Shown: positions 26,583 to 37,015, counted from the first letter of the stretch. The stretch: DNA of 64,000 nt from Nocardia cyriacigeorgica (GCF_010858045.1 NZ_JAAGVC010000005.1:229015-293014), one strand, 5' to 3'. Notes: generated from the letters alone by a model not told the origin. A program made the numbers and translations.

Positions 26583-27338
26583 GTGTTCTGTCTTGCGGCC
26601 CTTGTTCCCTCGCCGCCGATCCTGGTTCCCGAGCTCTGTGGTGGTCTCGGTGCGGGTGCGGCGGTCGACGAGGTGCGCGCGGCGGCCTCGGCCGCGGCGG
26701 CCGAGCTGGCGGCGGCGGCTTCGAGCTGGACGGTGGTCGGCGTCGGGGCGGGTGACCGGGTGGCCGGGCCGGAGCGCGCGGGCACGTTCCGTGGTTTCGG
26801 CGTCGACCTCGTGGTCGGTCTCAGCGGCAGCGCGCCGACCGGCGATCTCGATGCCGACCCGGATCTGCCGCTGCCCGTGCTCATCGCCGCCTGGTTGCGG
26901 CAGCAGGTCGCGCCGCATGCGGTCGCGCAGGCTTGGATCGTCGACGCCGACACTCCCGCGGGCGAGTGCGCGGAACTGGGCGCGAAACTGCGCGCGGAAC
27001 TGGATGCCGACCCGCAGCCACAGGGCGTGCTCGTGGTCGCCGACGGCGCCACCACGCTGTCCACCGCAGCGCCCGGCTACTTCGATCCGCGCGCCGCGGA
27101 CCGGCAGGCAGCGCTGGACAACGCGTTGCGCGCGGGTGACCGCGACGGCCTACTCGCCTTGGATCCGCTCGAATGCGCCGAGGTCGGTATCCGCGGCCGC
27201 GCCGCGTTCCAGGTGCTGGCCGGCGTATTCGGCGCGGACCCGGCGGCACCGATCGTCGACACGCGATACCAGGACGCCCCGTTCGGCGTCGGCTATCAGG
27301 TGAGCACGTGGCGACCGCGGACCGGAGACCGGCGGTGA
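26583..27338 (+). CDS. Class III extradiol dioxygenase-like protein (Rv2728c-like)
   Basis: A 251-aa protein that starts at [23 protein letters not shown], followed by an alternating strand-helix fold, [22 protein letters not shown], and a C-terminal [24 protein letters not shown]. It fits the actinobacterial family typified by Rv2728c, which resembles the catalytic subunit of LigB-type dioxygenases but lacks obvious metal histidines. Its role is unknown. It lies directly upstream of miaA, with its stop overlapping the miaA GTG. A longer open frame upstream is shadow of intergenic DNA. Confidence 0.8.
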   Translation: MFCLAALVPSPPILVPELCGGLGAGAAVDEVRAAASAAAAELAAAASSWTVVGVGAGDRVAGPERAGTFRGFGVDLVVGLSGSAPTGDLDADPDLPLPVLIAAWLRQQVAPHAVAQAWIVDADTPAGECAELGAKLRAELDADPQPQGVLVVADGATTLSTAAPGYFDPRAADRQAALDNALRAGDRDGLLALDPLECAEVGIRGRAAFQVLAGVFGADPAAPIVDTRYQDAPFGVGYQVSTWRPRTGDRR

Positions 27339-28324
27339 GCGCACCGGCACGCACCCCGATCGCGGTGGTCGGCCCGACCGCCACCGGCAAATCCGATCTC
27401 GCGCTCGATCTGGCCGAACGCCTCGACGGCGAGATCGTCAATATCGACGCGATGCAGCTGTATCGCGGCATGGATATCGGTACGGCCAAATTGCCGCCGG
27501 AGCAGCGCCGCGGCATTCCGCACCATCAGCTCGACGTGCTGGAGGTGACCGACACCGCGACGGTGGCCGCCTATCAGGCCGCCGCGTCCGCCGATGTCGA
27601 GGCGATCATGGCCCGTGGGCGCACGCCCGTCATCGTCGGCGGTTCGATGATGTATGTGCAGGCGCTGCTGGACCAGTGGGATTTCCCCGCCACCGATCCG
27701 GAGGTCCGCGCCCGGTGGGAGGCCTTGCTCGCCGACGGCGGAGTGGCGGCCGTGCACGAGGCATTGCGGGCCGCCGACCCGGCCGCTGCTGCCACCATCC
27801 TGCCCACCGACGGCAGGCGGATGGTGCGCGCGCTCGAGGTCGTCGAGCTCACCGGTAAGCCGTTCGCGGCGTCGGCACCGGTGATCGGGCGCCCGCGCTG
27901 GGGAACGATCATCATCGGCGTCGACCGCGACACCGCCGAACTCGACGAACGCATCGCCCGCCGCACCGACCTGATGTTCGACACCGGCCTGGTCGAGGAG
28001 GTGCGCGGGCTGGTCGAACGTGGCCTGCGCAGCGGCCAGACCGCGCGCCGCGCCATCGGCTACGCCCAGGTGCTGGCCTATCTGGACGGGGAATACGACC
28101 TGGCACACGCCAGGGAGCGGACCTTCATCGGCACCCGCCGCTACGTGCGGCGGCAGCGTTCCTGGTTCCGTCGGGATGGGCGGGTGCGCTGGGTGGACGG
28201 CGCCGATCCGGATCTGGCCGCTACAGTCGCGTCGCTGCTCGCCACCGCCGAACCCGATGAACCGGGCGCGGCCACGACCCGGCCGAGCACCGGCATCGAC
28301 TCCGAGGAGCGAACCCCGCAGTGA
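27335..28324 (+). CDS. miaA: tRNA dimethylallyltransferase MiaA
   Basis: A 329-aa enzyme that transfers the dimethylallyl group to A37 of UNN-reading tRNAs. The phosphate loop is GPTATGKS (13-20), the general base aspartate sits in [17 protein letters not shown], and [20 protein letters not shown] is the substrate loop. The GTG at 27335 overlaps the preceding stop; a GTG at 27308 is the alternative. It is followed by a TrmH-like gene with a 4-base overlap. MiaB, which acts next on the same base, is encoded upstream. Confidence 0.96.
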   Translation: MSAPARTPIAVVGPTATGKSDLALDLAERLDGEIVNIDAMQLYRGMDIGTAKLPPEQRRGIPHHQLDVLEVTDTATVAAYQAAASADVEAIMARGRTPVIVGGSMMYVQALLDQWDFPATDPEVRARWEALLADGGVAAVHEALRAADPAAAATILPTDGRRMVRALEVVELTGKPFAASAPVIGRPRWGTIIIGVDRDTAELDERIARRTDLMFDTGLVEEVRGLVERGLRSGQTARRAIGYAQVLAYLDGEYDLAHARERTFIGTRRYVRRQRSWFRRDGRVRWVDGADPDLAATVASLLATAEPDEPGAATTRPSTGIDSEERTPQ

Positions 28325-29154
28325 CCCGACGCGTCAGTACCCGCAACGCCTCCGTGCAGGTGTGGCAGGCCTACCTGAACAATCGCACCAAACGTCATCG
28401 CGACCGCCGCTTCCTGGTGCAGGGCGTGCGCCCGATCACCCAGGCCGTCGCCAACGACTGGCCGCTGGAGACGCTGCTGTACCGGCTCGGTGGGCCGGAG
28501 CTGTCGCGCTGGGCGCGTGAGCTGCTCGCGACCAGCGAGGTGCCGCAGGTGGGCCTGGTGCCGGAACTGATGGCCGAACTGGGGGAGAAGGCCAGCGGGG
28601 TGCCCGAGGTCGTCGCGGTCGCCGAACAGCGGATCGTCGAACTGGATACGTTCGAACCGGGCGAACCCGGTGACGCGCCGGTGGTCGTGGTCTTCGACCG
28701 GCCCAATTCGCCGGGCAATCTCGGCACGCTGATCCGTTCGGCCGACGCGTTCGGAGCGGACGCGGTGATCGTCACCGGTCACGGCGCCGACCAGTACGAC
28801 CCGCAGGCTGTGCGGGCCTCGACCGGTTCACTGTTCGCGATGCCGGTGCTGCGCACCGCGGGGCCCGCCCAGATCCTCGCCTTCCGGGACCGGCAGGTGG
28901 ATCGCGGCATTCCCACGCGCATCGTCGGCACCGACGAAGGCGGTACGCATGCGGTGTTCGACCACGATTTCACCGAGGCCACCATCCTGGTGGTCGGCAA
29001 CGAGACCAGCGGGATGAGCGCGGCCTGGGCACAGGCCTGCGACGATATCGTCGACATCCCGATGGGCGGGACCGCGAGCTCGCTGGGCGCGCCCTCGGCG
29101 GGAGCGGTCGCGCTGTACGAAATTTCCCGGCAACGCCGGACGTTTGCCAGATGA
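28321..29154 (+). CDS. TrmH/SpoU-family RNA ribose methyltransferase
   Basis: A 277-aa knotted methyltransferase. An N-terminal substrate-binding region has [20 protein letters not shown]. Motif 1 is [21 protein letters not shown] (Arg139 expected to be catalytic). Motif 2 is [10 protein letters not shown]. Motif 3 is [22 protein letters not shown], which lacks the usual Asn of SLNVSVA. RNA target unknown. It overlaps miaA and dapF by 4 bases on each side, so it is fully embedded in their operon; mycobacteria, as I recall, have miaA-dapF without it. Confidence 0.87.
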   Translation: MTRRVSTRNASVQVWQAYLNNRTKRHRDRRFLVQGVRPITQAVANDWPLETLLYRLGGPELSRWARELLATSEVPQVGLVPELMAELGEKASGVPEVVAVAEQRIVELDTFEPGEPGDAPVVVVFDRPNSPGNLGTLIRSADAFGADAVIVTGHGADQYDPQAVRASTGSLFAMPVLRTAGPAQILAFRDRQVDRGIPTRIVGTDEGGTHAVFDHDFTEATILVVGNETSGMSAAWAQACDDIVDIPMGGTASSLGAPSAGAVALYEISRQRRTFAR

Positions 29155-30077
29155 CCACGACGAGAGGCGGCCGGCACGTGCCAGACACCGACAGCATCGA
29201 GTTCACCAAGGGCCACGGCACCCAGAACGATTTCGTGGTGCTGCCCGACCCGCAGGTGCGGCTCGAGCTCACCGTCGAGCGGATCGCGGCGCTGTGCGAT
29301 CGGCAACGCGGACTCGGCGCGGACGGCGTGCTGCGGGTCGCGCGAGCCGGTGCGTTGCAGGCCGCGGGCGTGCTGGCCGAGCTGCCCGACGGTGTCGGCG
29401 ATCAGGACTGGTTCATGGACTATCGCAATGCCGACGGCTCGATCGCCGAGATGTGCGGCAACGGCGTGCGGGTGTTCGCGCACTACCTGGCCGCATCGGG
29501 GCTGGAGACGCGCGGCGAATTCGTCGTGGGAAGCCGCGCCGGTGCGCGCCCGGTGACGGTGCACACCGCCGGTCCGGTACACGGTGAGGTCACCGTCGCC
29601 ATGGGGGAGGTCCGCGAGCTCGGCGAATCGACCGCGACCGTCGCAGGCTGGGGCTACCGCGGGATCGGCATCGACGTCGGCAACCCGCACCTGGCCTGCG
29701 TCGATCCGGAGCTCACCGCCGACGCGCTGGCAAAGCTCGATCTGACCGTTGCCCCCGGTTACGACCCCGACCTGTTCCCGCACGGGGTGAACATCGAGCT
29801 GGTCACCGGCCTCGACGCGACGGGTGCGGTCGACATGCGCGTCTACGAACGCGGGGTCGGCGAGACCCGCTCCTGCGGCACCGGGACGGTGGCCGCCGCG
29901 GCCGCCGCCCTGGCCGCGGGTGGTTTCCGCATCTCCGCCGACACCGGCGAGGTGACCGTGCGGGTGCCCGGCGGCGCGGTGTCGGTCGGGCTCGAGCGTG
30001 GCCTGGCCTGGCTGCGCGGCCCATCGGTGCTGGTGGCGACCGGCCGGATCGCCGCCGAGTGGTGGCAAACCTGGTGA
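29151..30077 (+). CDS. dapF: Diaminopimelate epimerase
   Basis: A 308-aa, cofactor-free racemase that converts LL- to meso-diaminopimelate for lysine and peptidoglycan. The two catalytic cysteines are Cys102 ([12 protein letters not shown]) and Cys242 (RSCGTGTVA). [13 protein letters not shown] is the substrate loop at the N-terminus. The ATG at 29151 overlaps the previous stop. hflX follows 64 bases downstream, as in mycobacteria. Confidence 0.96.
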   Translation: MTTTRGGRHVPDTDSIEFTKGHGTQNDFVVLPDPQVRLELTVERIAALCDRQRGLGADGVLRVARAGALQAAGVLAELPDGVGDQDWFMDYRNADGSIAEMCGNGVRVFAHYLAASGLETRGEFVVGSRAGARPVTVHTAGPVHGEVTVAMGEVRELGESTATVAGWGYRGIGIDVGNPHLACVDPELTADALAKLDLTVAPGYDPDLFPHGVNIELVTGLDATGAVDMRVYERGVGETRSCGTGTVAAAAAALAAGGFRISADTGEVTVRVPGGAVSVGLERGLAWLRGPSVLVATGRIAAEWWQTW

Positions 30078-30141
30078 CCGGACCGCGCCGGCGGATAACC
30101 ACATGCGCTGTCCTGGGATTTCGTGGCAGCATGGATGGTGT

Positions 30142-31686
30142 ATGAGGAATTCAGAGTCTTTCGATATGACCAACGGTAGCGATCTGTACGACGGCGCCGA
30201 CGACGTGGACGGCGCCGAGTTCGACGGCACCGACGGCACCGCCGAGGCGCGACCGAGCCGCCGCGGCGGCTGGGCCCCCGAGCCCACCACCGGTGAACTC
30301 CAGCTCGAAGACCGCAGCGCACTGCGCCGCGTCGCCGGGCTGTCCACCGAGCTCACCGACATCACCGAAGTCGAATACCGGCAGCTGCGCCTGGAGCGAG
30401 TCGTACTGGTCGGGGTGTGGACCGAGGGCAGCGCCGCGCGTGCCGAGGCCAGCATGGCCGAACTCGCCGCGCTCGCCGAAACCGCCGGTTCCGAGGTGCT
30501 CGAGGCGCTGATCCAGCGTCGCGACCGGCCCGATCCGGCCACCTACATCGGCTCCGGCAAGGCCGACGAGCTGCGCTCGGTGGTACTCGCCAGCGGTGCG
30601 GACACCGTGATCTGCGACGGTGAACTCACCCCCGCCCAGCTCACCGCGCTGGAGAAGGTCGTCAAGGTCAAGGTGATCGACCGGACCGCCCTGATCCTGG
30701 ACATCTTCGCCCAGCACGCCACCTCGCGCGAGGGCAAGGCGCAGGTCGCGCTGGCCCAGATGGAGTACATGCTGCCGAGGCTGCGCGGCTGGGGTGAGTC
30801 GATGTCACGGCAGGCAGGCGGCCGGGCCGGCAGCAACGGCGGTGTGGGTCTGCGTGGTCCCGGTGAGACCAAGATCGAGACCGACCGGCGCCGCATCCGC
30901 GAACGGATGGCCAAGCTGCGCCGCGAGATCCGCGAGATGAAGACCGCGCGCGACACCATGCGCTCGCGGCGCACCTCCAGCGGCATCCCGTCGGTCGCGA
31001 TCGTCGGCTACACCAACGCCGGCAAGTCCAGCCTGATGAACGCGCTCACCGGATCCGGTGTGCTGGTCCAGGACGCGCTGTTCGCCACCCTCGACCCGAC
31101 CACCCGACGCGCCGAACTCGACGACGGCCGCGAGGTCGTCTTCACCGACACCGTCGGCTTCGTCCGGCATCTGCCGACCCAGCTGGTCGAGGCGTTCCGC
31201 TCCACCCTGGAGGAGGTCACCGGCGCCGATCTGCTGCTGCACGTGGTGGACGGCTCGGATGCCCTGCCCTCGGAGCAGATCAAGGCGGTGCGCGAAGTGG
31301 TCACCGATGTGATCCGCGAATCGGGCATGCCCGCGCCGCCGGAATTGCTGGTGGTCAACAAGATCGACGCCATCGATCCGGTCGAGCTCACCAGGCTGCG
31401 CGCCCTGCTGCCGGGTGCGGTGTTCGTCTCCGCGCACAAGGGCACCGGCATCGACGAGTTGCGTGACCGGCTCGCCGAGGTGCTCGGCGGCCTCGATGTC
31501 GAGGTCAGCGTGTTGCTGCCCTACACCCGCGGTGACCTGCTCGCCCGCATCCACGCCGATGGCCGGATCGATAGCTCCAGCCATGAGGAAGCGGGCACCA
31601 GGGTGCACGCCCACGTGCCGCAAGCCCTGGCCGCGGCGCTGTCGGAGTACGCGCACGCGGGCACTGCCGTCGGCGACGGGGCGTAA
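30142..31686 (+). CDS. hflX: Ribosome-associated GTPase HflX
   Basis: A 514-aa protein. The HflX N-domain contains DPATYIGSGKADEL (131-144) and ends in ERMAKLRREIREMKTARDTMR. The G domain has G1 GYTNAGKSS (289-297), the DTVGFVRHLP G3 block and NKID G4. HflX splits stalled ribosomes after stress. The ATG at 30142 or the one at 30166 may be the start; neither has a well-spaced ribosome site. An acidic tail of about 25 residues comes first. Confidence 0.94.
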   Translation: MRNSESFDMTNGSDLYDGADDVDGAEFDGTDGTAEARPSRRGGWAPEPTTGELQLEDRSALRRVAGLSTELTDITEVEYRQLRLERVVLVGVWTEGSAARAEASMAELAALAETAGSEVLEALIQRRDRPDPATYIGSGKADELRSVVLASGADTVICDGELTPAQLTALEKVVKVKVIDRTALILDIFAQHATSREGKAQVALAQMEYMLPRLRGWGESMSRQAGGRAGSNGGVGLRGPGETKIETDRRRIRERMAKLRREIREMKTARDTMRSRRTSSGIPSVAIVGYTNAGKSSLMNALTGSGVLVQDALFATLDPTTRRAELDDGREVVFTDTVGFVRHLPTQLVEAFRSTLEEVTGADLLLHVVDGSDALPSEQIKAVREVVTDVIRESGMPAPPELLVVNKIDAIDPVELTRLRALLPGAVFVSAHKGTGIDELRDRLAEVLGGLDVEVSVLLPYTRGDLLARIHADGRIDSSSHEEAGTRVHAHVPQALAAALSEYAHAGTAVGDGA

Positions 31687-31803
31687 CGACCGCCGGGTTT
31701 CCGGCACGTGAACAATGTCGCAGGTCAGCCCGTAGTGGCATATCCGATGCGACACAGTCGATTTCGTTGCGTTATCGTCATCGAATCGACATCAGGAGGG
31801 TTC

Positions 31804-32793
31804 ATGTCGCACGACCGTTCCGGCTCGGCCGATTCCGGTGATCGGCCGGCCGGTGCTCTGCCGCGGGGGGCCGCTGCTCCGGCCGACGAGGCCGGGGCCC
31901 TGCGCGAAACCGCCGTGCTCAGCGACGGTGCGCCGCTGACGGTATCGCTGAGCGATACCGATCTGCGCATCATCGAGACCTTGCTCGCCCCGCTGCGCGC
32001 CTGGACCAGCCCGCGCTTCTACGGGCTGGAGAATATTCCGGCCGAGGGGCCGGTGCTGCTGGTGGGCAACCACAATCTGCTCGGCGGGATCGACGCGCCG
32101 CTGCTGTTGCCGGAGGTGCTGCGCCGGCGCGGCAGGCTCATCCGCGGCCTCGCGGAGAACGTCCTCATCGCGGTGCCCGGTGTCCGGCACCTGCTGCACC
32201 ACTACGGTTCGGTGCGCGGCACCCGGCAGAACTGCTTGGCGCTGCTCGAGCGTGGTGAGGCCGTGATGGTCTTCCCCGGTGGCGGGCGCGAAGCGGTGCG
32301 CCGCAAGAACGAGAAGTACCACCTCAAATGGGAGGGACGCACCGGGTTCGCCCGGATGGCGATCGAGGCGGGCGCGCCCATCGTTCCGGTCGCGATGATC
32401 GGTGTGGACGACGCCTACGACATCATCGTCGACGGTGATCATCCGGTGCTGCGGCCGCTGCGCTGGGTGGTCGAGGCCCTCGGCATCAACCGCGAGCTGA
32501 CCCCGCCCCTGGTGCGCGGCATCGGCCCGACGCCGCTGCCCCGGCCGGAGCGGTTCTACTTCGCCGCGGGGGCGCCGATCGATCCCGCGCCCTGGCGTGA
32601 TGCCCCCGATCTGGGTGCCGCGGCGGTGGAATTGCGGGCAGTGGTGCGCAAGAGCCTGGAGGAGGAACTGCGGTTCCTGTTCGCCGAGCGCGACCGTGAC
32701 GCCGGTCGCACCCTGGTGGGCCGGGTGCGCGGCGATCTGGGTGCGTTCGCCTCCGGTGCCATCGATCGGCTGCGGCGTTTTCGTTTGTCGTGA
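31804..32793 (+). CDS. Lysophospholipid/diacylglycerol acyltransferase-like protein
   Basis: A 329-aa PlsC-type acyltransferase. GNHNLLGGIDAPLLLPEVL (88-106) carries the catalytic His90 and Asp97 with the wider H-x6-D spacing of the TMEM68-like branch. MVFPGGGREAVRRKNEKYHLKW is the acceptor-binding block. It should esterify a glycerolipid or related alcohol with an acyl-CoA. The ATG at 31804 has AGGAGGG 4-10 nt upstream; the open frame begins earlier but that part is untranslated-looking. Confidence 0.88.
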   Translation: MSHDRSGSADSGDRPAGALPRGAAAPADEAGALRETAVLSDGAPLTVSLSDTDLRIIETLLAPLRAWTSPRFYGLENIPAEGPVLLVGNHNLLGGIDAPLLLPEVLRRRGRLIRGLAENVLIAVPGVRHLLHHYGSVRGTRQNCLALLERGEAVMVFPGGGREAVRRKNEKYHLKWEGRTGFARMAIEAGAPIVPVAMIGVDDAYDIIVDGDHPVLRPLRWVVEALGINRELTPPLVRGIGPTPLPRPERFYFAAGAPIDPAPWRDAPDLGAAAVELRAVVRKSLEEELRFLFAERDRDAGRTLVGRVRGDLGAFASGAIDRLRRFRLS

Positions 32794-32942
32794 ATCTCCT
32801 TTGATCATCTTCGTCCCCGATACTCGAGCAGGTGAGGCGACGAATTCGGGGAGTGAAGTGAACAGCCATTCTCATTCCGGGTACGGTGGGTGACAACGAC
32901 GGACCGGTGCGGACCGGTTCGTGTGGTCACTAGGAGGTTGGT

Positions 32943-34088
32943 GTGGAGCGCACACTGTTCGAACCCGAGCACGACCTGTTCCGGGAGTCGTTCCGCAAGT
33001 TTCTCGACACCCATGTCGCGCCGAACCACGCGGCATGGGAAGAGCAGGGCATCGTCGACCGGTCGGTGTGGACCGAGGCAGGCAAGCAGGGCTTCCTCGG
33101 CATGGCCGTGCCCGAGCAGTACGGCGGCGGCGGGGTGAAGGACTTCCGCTACAACGCGGTGATCACCGAGGAGACGGTGCGCGGGCAGTACTCCGGTCTC
33201 GGCTTCTCGCTGCACAACGACGTCATCGCGCCGTACCTGCTGGAGCTGGCCAACGAGGAGCAGAAGCAACGCTGGCTGCCGGGCTTCTGTTCCGGCGAGA
33301 TCATCACCGCCATCGCGATGACCGAGCCGGGCACGGGTTCGGACCTGCAGGGCATCAAGACCCGCGCCGTCCGCGACGGTGACGACTGGGTCCTCAACGG
33401 CGCCAAGACCTTCATCACCAACGGCATCAACGCCGACATCGTCATCGTGGTCGCCCAGACCGACCCCGACAAGGGCGCGATGGGGTTCAGCCTGCTGGTC
33501 GTCGAGCGCGATATGCCCGGCTTCGAACGCGGCCGCAACCTGGACAAGATCGGCCTGAAGGCGCAGGACACCGCCGAGCTCAGCTTCAATGACGTCCGGG
33601 TGCCCGCCGCCAACCTGCTCGGCACCGAGGGGATGGGCTTCATCCATCTCATGCAGAACCTGCCGCAGGAACGCATGTCGATCGCCGTGATGGCGGCCGC
33701 CGCCATGGAGGGCTGCCTGGACATGACCTGCCAGTACGTGCGTGACCGCAAGGCCTTCGGCAAGCCGATCGGCGCCCTGCAGAACACCCGTTTCGTGTTG
33801 GCCGAGCTGGCCACCAAGACCACCGCGGTGCGCATCATGGTCGACCGCTTCATCGAAGACCTGAACGCCGGCACACTCTCCCCCGAGGACGCCGCCATGG
33901 CGAAGTGGTGGAGCACCGAGGAGCAGCTCGACCTCATCAACCGCTGCCTGCAACTGCACGGCGGCTACGGCTATATGAAGGAATACCCGATCGCCAAGGC
34001 GTACATGGACGCCCGCATCCAGACGATCTACGGCGGCACCACCGAGATCATGAAGGAGATCATCGGCCGGTCGCTGAAACTGGCCTGA
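32943..34088 (+). CDS. Acyl-CoA dehydrogenase
   Basis: A 381-aa flavoenzyme, clearly a paralogue of the one at 7816-8961. ITAIAMTEPGTGSDLQG (121-137), FITNGINAD and LHGGYGYMKEYPIAKAYMD are conserved. The catalytic Glu is expected at 243 in NLPQERM; the MCAD-type site in IYGGTTE is Gly. Start is GTG with TAGGAGG upstream. It ends at a clear terminator and seems to be monocistronic. Confidence 0.93.
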   Translation: MERTLFEPEHDLFRESFRKFLDTHVAPNHAAWEEQGIVDRSVWTEAGKQGFLGMAVPEQYGGGGVKDFRYNAVITEETVRGQYSGLGFSLHNDVIAPYLLELANEEQKQRWLPGFCSGEIITAIAMTEPGTGSDLQGIKTRAVRDGDDWVLNGAKTFITNGINADIVIVVAQTDPDKGAMGFSLLVVERDMPGFERGRNLDKIGLKAQDTAELSFNDVRVPAANLLGTEGMGFIHLMQNLPQERMSIAVMAAAAMEGCLDMTCQYVRDRKAFGKPIGALQNTRFVLAELATKTTAVRIMVDRFIEDLNAGTLSPEDAAMAKWWSTEEQLDLINRCLQLHGGYGYMKEYPIAKAYMDARIQTIYGGTTEIMKEIIGRSLKLA

Positions 34089-34115
34089 TTCCCGCGAAGG
34101 CCGCGCAGCACCGAG

Positions 34116-34149
34116 CGCCCCGTCCCGCCGATCACGGTGGGGCGGGGCG
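34116..34149. terminator. Terminator between the acyl-CoA dehydrogenase and methyltransferase genes
   Basis: CGCCCCGTCCC (34116-34126) pairs with GGGGCGGGGCG (34139-34149) with one G-T wobble, followed on the plus strand by GGTTT. The two flanking genes converge. Confidence 0.75.
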
Positions 34150-34159
34150 GTTTCCGTCG

Positions 34160-35011
34160 CTAGCCCGCGTGCCGGGCGGTGACCAGCCAGGTCGCGGCCG
34201 GATGCCGGACCACCCCGTCGACCAGATGGCGGCGCAGCTCGGCACGTACCTCATCCAGCAGCGCCGTCCACCCGGAGGCGCCCAGTTCGGGCTCGAGCAC
34301 ACGGCGAGCCTGCCGTCCGGTGGTGGTACCAAGGATGAGCGCCATCCGCTGCGCCACCCCATCGCCGCCGTCGATGCCGTAGTCGCACAGGAAATCCACG
34401 GGGGTCACGGCGATATCGGACCATCCAGCCGTCGTCAGAATCGAGGTCAGGCGCTCGGGATCGGCGAACGCCGTCGGGCCGGGTGCGCCGGGTTGCGGGT
34501 CGTCCGGCCGAGGGTCCATGCGATCGGTCAGCACGGTGGTGCCGAGGGTGAACATCGGGTTCTCCGCGTGCCCGCGCCAGCAGGCGAACGTCAACCCGGC
34601 CTCCGGTGCGGCCGCCCGGCCGATATTGGCGAAGGCCGCGACCGGATCGTCGAAGAACATCACGCCGAATCGGGACACGATCCGGTCGAACGGCGCGCCG
34701 GGAACCGTGGTCAGGTCCATGGTCTGCGCATCGCCGAGGACCACCGCGGCCTCCGGCACGCGCGCCCGCGCCGCCTCCACCATGCCCGCAGACACGTCGA
34801 CGCCGGTGACCGCCGCGCCGGCCGCGCGACCGGCGGCCAGCAATGTGCCGGTCCCGCAACCGATATCGAGCATCGCACGACCGTCACCGAGCGCCGCCGC
34901 ACCGGCGATGGCCTCGGTCACCGGCGCGTACAACGCGTCGAAGAGCTGCTCGTTCTCGGTCCATCCGGCCGCGCCCTCGGCCCAGTTCTGCCGCATCTGC
35001 TCATTCACCAC
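34160..35011 (-). CDS. Class I SAM-dependent methyltransferase
   Basis: A 283-aa protein of the Methyltransf_11/25 type. AMLDIGCGTGTLLAAGRAAGA (about 46-66) is motif I, VTGVDVSAGMVEAARARVP motif II, and FDRIVSRFGVMFFDDP motif post-III. It resembles UbiE-like enzymes acting on small molecules; the substrate is unknown. Two adjacent GTG codons at 35011 and 35008 could both serve as start. It stands alone between a terminator and the oxidoreductase pair. Confidence 0.85.
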   Translation of the reverse strand: MVNEQMRQNWAEGAAGWTENEQLFDALYAPVTEAIAGAAALGDGRAMLDIGCGTGTLLAAGRAAGAAVTGVDVSAGMVEAARARVPEAAVVLGDAQTMDLTTVPGAPFDRIVSRFGVMFFDDPVAAFANIGRAAAPEAGLTFACWRGHAENPMFTLGTTVLTDRMDPRPDDPQPGAPGPTAFADPERLTSILTTAGWSDIAVTPVDFLCDYGIDGGDGVAQRMALILGTTTGRQARRVLEPELGASGWTALLDEVRAELRRHLVDGVVRHPAATWLVTARHAG

Positions 35012-35090
35012 ATCGCCAACGGTAGAGGTTCACGACATGGTCCGGGGCAGGCTCATCCGGAGCAGGCGGGGCGACCGACGACCGGCACGG

Positions 35091-36164
35091 TCAGGTACGC
35101 GACGCCAGGCCGGTGCCGGTGATCAGCGGCAGGTCCAGGGTGGTGCGGATTCCGGCGGGTGCCGCGACCACCGCTGGGATCGCGTTGACCAGGCGCATCG
35201 CGGTGCCGACCAGGCTGGCGTGGTTGTGGTCGCCGTTGTCGCTGAACATGGCCAGGTCCAGGGCGTAGTGCGGTTCGCCGGTGACCTCCACGCGGTAGGA
35301 GCCGCCCGCACGGGCCGGTTGCGGCCAGTCCGGGGCGAGGTCGGCCCGCAACCGGGTGACGTGTTCGAGCACCGTGACGGCCCGATCGCCGACCATGCCG
35401 CGCACCTCGAAGCGCAGCCCGGCCGCGGTGCCCTTCTCGATGGTGCCGGAATCGATCTCGAACGTTTCCGGAGCCGGGATCCGCTCATAGTCCTGGGTGA
35501 CGGCATCGAGCTGGATATTCAGCCCCGCCGCCAGTTGCCGCACGACGCTGCCCCAGGCCAGCGACAGCACGCCCGGTTGCAACAGCAGCGGCGTCTCGTC
35601 CATCGGCTTACCGAAGCCCATGATGTCGAACATGACCGCGCGATTGTCGTAGGTCGAGTAGTCGACGATCTCCAGGCACCGCACCTGATCGACCCGGCGG
35701 CAGGTGCCGAGCAGCGCCATGGGCAGCAGATCGTTGGCGAACCCGGGATCGATGCCGTTGACGAACAGCGACGCATTGCCCGCCGCGGCAGCCTTTTCCA
35801 CCGGCACCAGCAGTTCGTCCGGGATGACATCCCATGGGTATTGCAAGAACACCGGCGCACTGGCCACCACATTGATACCGGCGGCGAGCAAGGTCCGCAG
35901 GTCGTCGAGGGCCTCCATCAGCCGGTTGTCGGTCATGGCGGTGTACACCACGCAGTCGGGCTCCAGTGCGAGGATCCGCTGGGTGTCGGTGGTGGCCGTG
36001 ATGCCGGTCGGGGCCGCCCCGACGAGTTCGCCCGCGTCCCTGCCGTCCTTGTCCGGCCCGGACACCCGCACGCCCACCAATTCGAGTCGTGGATCGTCGA
36101 GCACGCCGGCGAGCGCGTGCCGCCCGACATTGCCGGTGCCCCAGTGCACTACGCGATAGACCAT
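35091..36164 (-). CDS. NAD(P)-dependent amine dehydrogenase-like (DapB-fold) oxidoreductase
   Basis: A 357-aa protein that starts MVYRVVHWGTGNVGRHALAGV, a Rossmann nucleotide site. A middle block GINVVASAPVFLQYPWDVIPDELL and NGIDPGFANDLLPMALLGTCRRVDQV matches the large family annotated as dihydrodipicolinate reductase-like or 2,4-diaminopentanoate dehydrogenase-like in Nocardia and Mycobacterium. The true substrate is unknown. I choose the ATG at 36164 because GAGGTG is well placed before it; a GTG at 36173 is also open. It follows the SDR gene closely and is probably in the same operon. Confidence 0.82.
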   Translation of the reverse strand: MVYRVVHWGTGNVGRHALAGVLDDPRLELVGVRVSGPDKDGRDAGELVGAAPTGITATTDTQRILALEPDCVVYTAMTDNRLMEALDDLRTLLAAGINVVASAPVFLQYPWDVIPDELLVPVEKAAAAGNASLFVNGIDPGFANDLLPMALLGTCRRVDQVRCLEIVDYSTYDNRAVMFDIMGFGKPMDETPLLLQPGVLSLAWGSVVRQLAAGLNIQLDAVTQDYERIPAPETFEIDSGTIEKGTAAGLRFEVRGMVGDRAVTVLEHVTRLRADLAPDWPQPARAGGSYRVEVTGEPHYALDLAMFSDNGDHNHASLVGTAMRLVNAIPAVVAAPAGIRTTLDLPLITGTGLASRT

Positions 36165-36174
36165 GGTCGTCACC

Positions 36175-36966
36175 TCACAGATCGGGAAGGGGGATGTCGA
36201 GATTCGGTGCGATGAGGCCGCCGTCGACCTCGAGCACCTTGCCGGTCAGGAAATCGCCCGCGGGGGAGGCGAGAAACAGTGCCGCCGAGGCGATGTCGAC
36301 GGGATCTCCGAGGCGGCGCATCGGGGTGGCCTGCTCGAGCTTGCCGCGCATCTCGTCGTTGCCCGCCACGACGGACAGCGCCGAGGTGAGGATCGATCCG
36401 GGGGCGATCGCGTTCACCCGGATGCGCGGGCACAGATCCATGGCGGCACTGCGGGTGTAATGCGCCAGCGCGGCCTTCGCGGTGGCGTAGGCGGCGAACG
36501 CGCGGCCGGGCAGCCTGCCCATCGTCGAGGTGATGTTGATGATCGAGCCGGTGCCCGCCGTCTCCAGGATCTTCGGTACCGCGGCGTGCACCAGCGAATG
36601 CGCGGTACCGACATTGAAGGTGAACGCCTCGGCCAATTCGGCGGCGTCGGTGTCCAGCAGCGGTTTCGGCATCGCTCCGCCGACGTTGTTCACCACGATG
36701 TCCAGGCGGCCGAACCGGGTCACCGCCGCGTCGGCGAGCGCGGCGGCGGCCTCGAGATCGGCGAGATCGGCCACCACGACATGCGCCTGCCTACCGGTCG
36801 CCGCCACCTGCGCGGCGACCTCGCGCAGATCTGCCTCGGTGCGCGCCGCGATCACCACGTCCGCGCCCGCCTCGGCGAATCCGAGGGCGATCGCGGCACC
36901 GAGGCCACGTCCCGCGCCGGTGATGATCGCTACCCGGCCATCGAGCCGGAATCGATCCAGAATCAT
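36175..36966 (-). CDS. Short-chain dehydrogenase/reductase
   Basis: A 263-aa classical [11 protein letters not shown] (16-23) is the cofactor site, NNVGG at 93-97, and the active site has Ser147, Tyr160 and Lys164 (YATAK). VNAIAPGSI and the final VDGG are family-typical. It oxidises or reduces a hydroxyl/keto group of an unknown substrate. First of a two-gene unit with the DapB-like enzyme; divergent from an IclR-like regulator with palindromic operators between them. Confidence 0.93.
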   Translation of the reverse strand: MILDRFRLDGRVAIITGAGRGLGAAIALGFAEAGADVVIAARTEADLREVAAQVAATGRQAHVVVADLADLEAAAALADAAVTRFGRLDIVVNNVGGAMPKPLLDTDAAELAEAFTFNVGTAHSLVHAAVPKILETAGTGSIINITSTMGRLPGRAFAAYATAKAALAHYTRSAAMDLCPRIRVNAIAPGSILTSALSVVAGNDEMRGKLEQATPMRRLGDPVDIASAALFLASPAGDFLTGKVLEVDGGLIAPNLDIPLPDL

Positions 36967-36983
36967 CGCCGTATCCTTTCTGT

Positions 36984-37015
36984 GTCGAATATTCGACTAC
37001 TATTCGGCGAATAGT
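36984..37015. promoter_or_regulatory. Two perfect palindromes in the SDR/regulator promoter region
   Basis: GTCGAAT-ATTCGAC (36984-36997, no spacer) and ACTATTC-GGC-GAATAGT (36999-37015) lie in tandem 18 bases upstream of the SDR start and 45 bases upstream of the regulator start. Both share the ATTCG/CGAAT core. They are likely operators of the divergent IclR-like protein. Confidence 0.65.

Noticed and set aside
33709..33745. Apparent replacement of a catalytic Glu by Asp in the second acyl-CoA dehydrogenase (CLDMTCQYV)
   Set aside because: Isovaleryl-CoA dehydrogenase also has Asp there; the catalytic Glu of this class is the one in LPQER, which is present in both enzymes.
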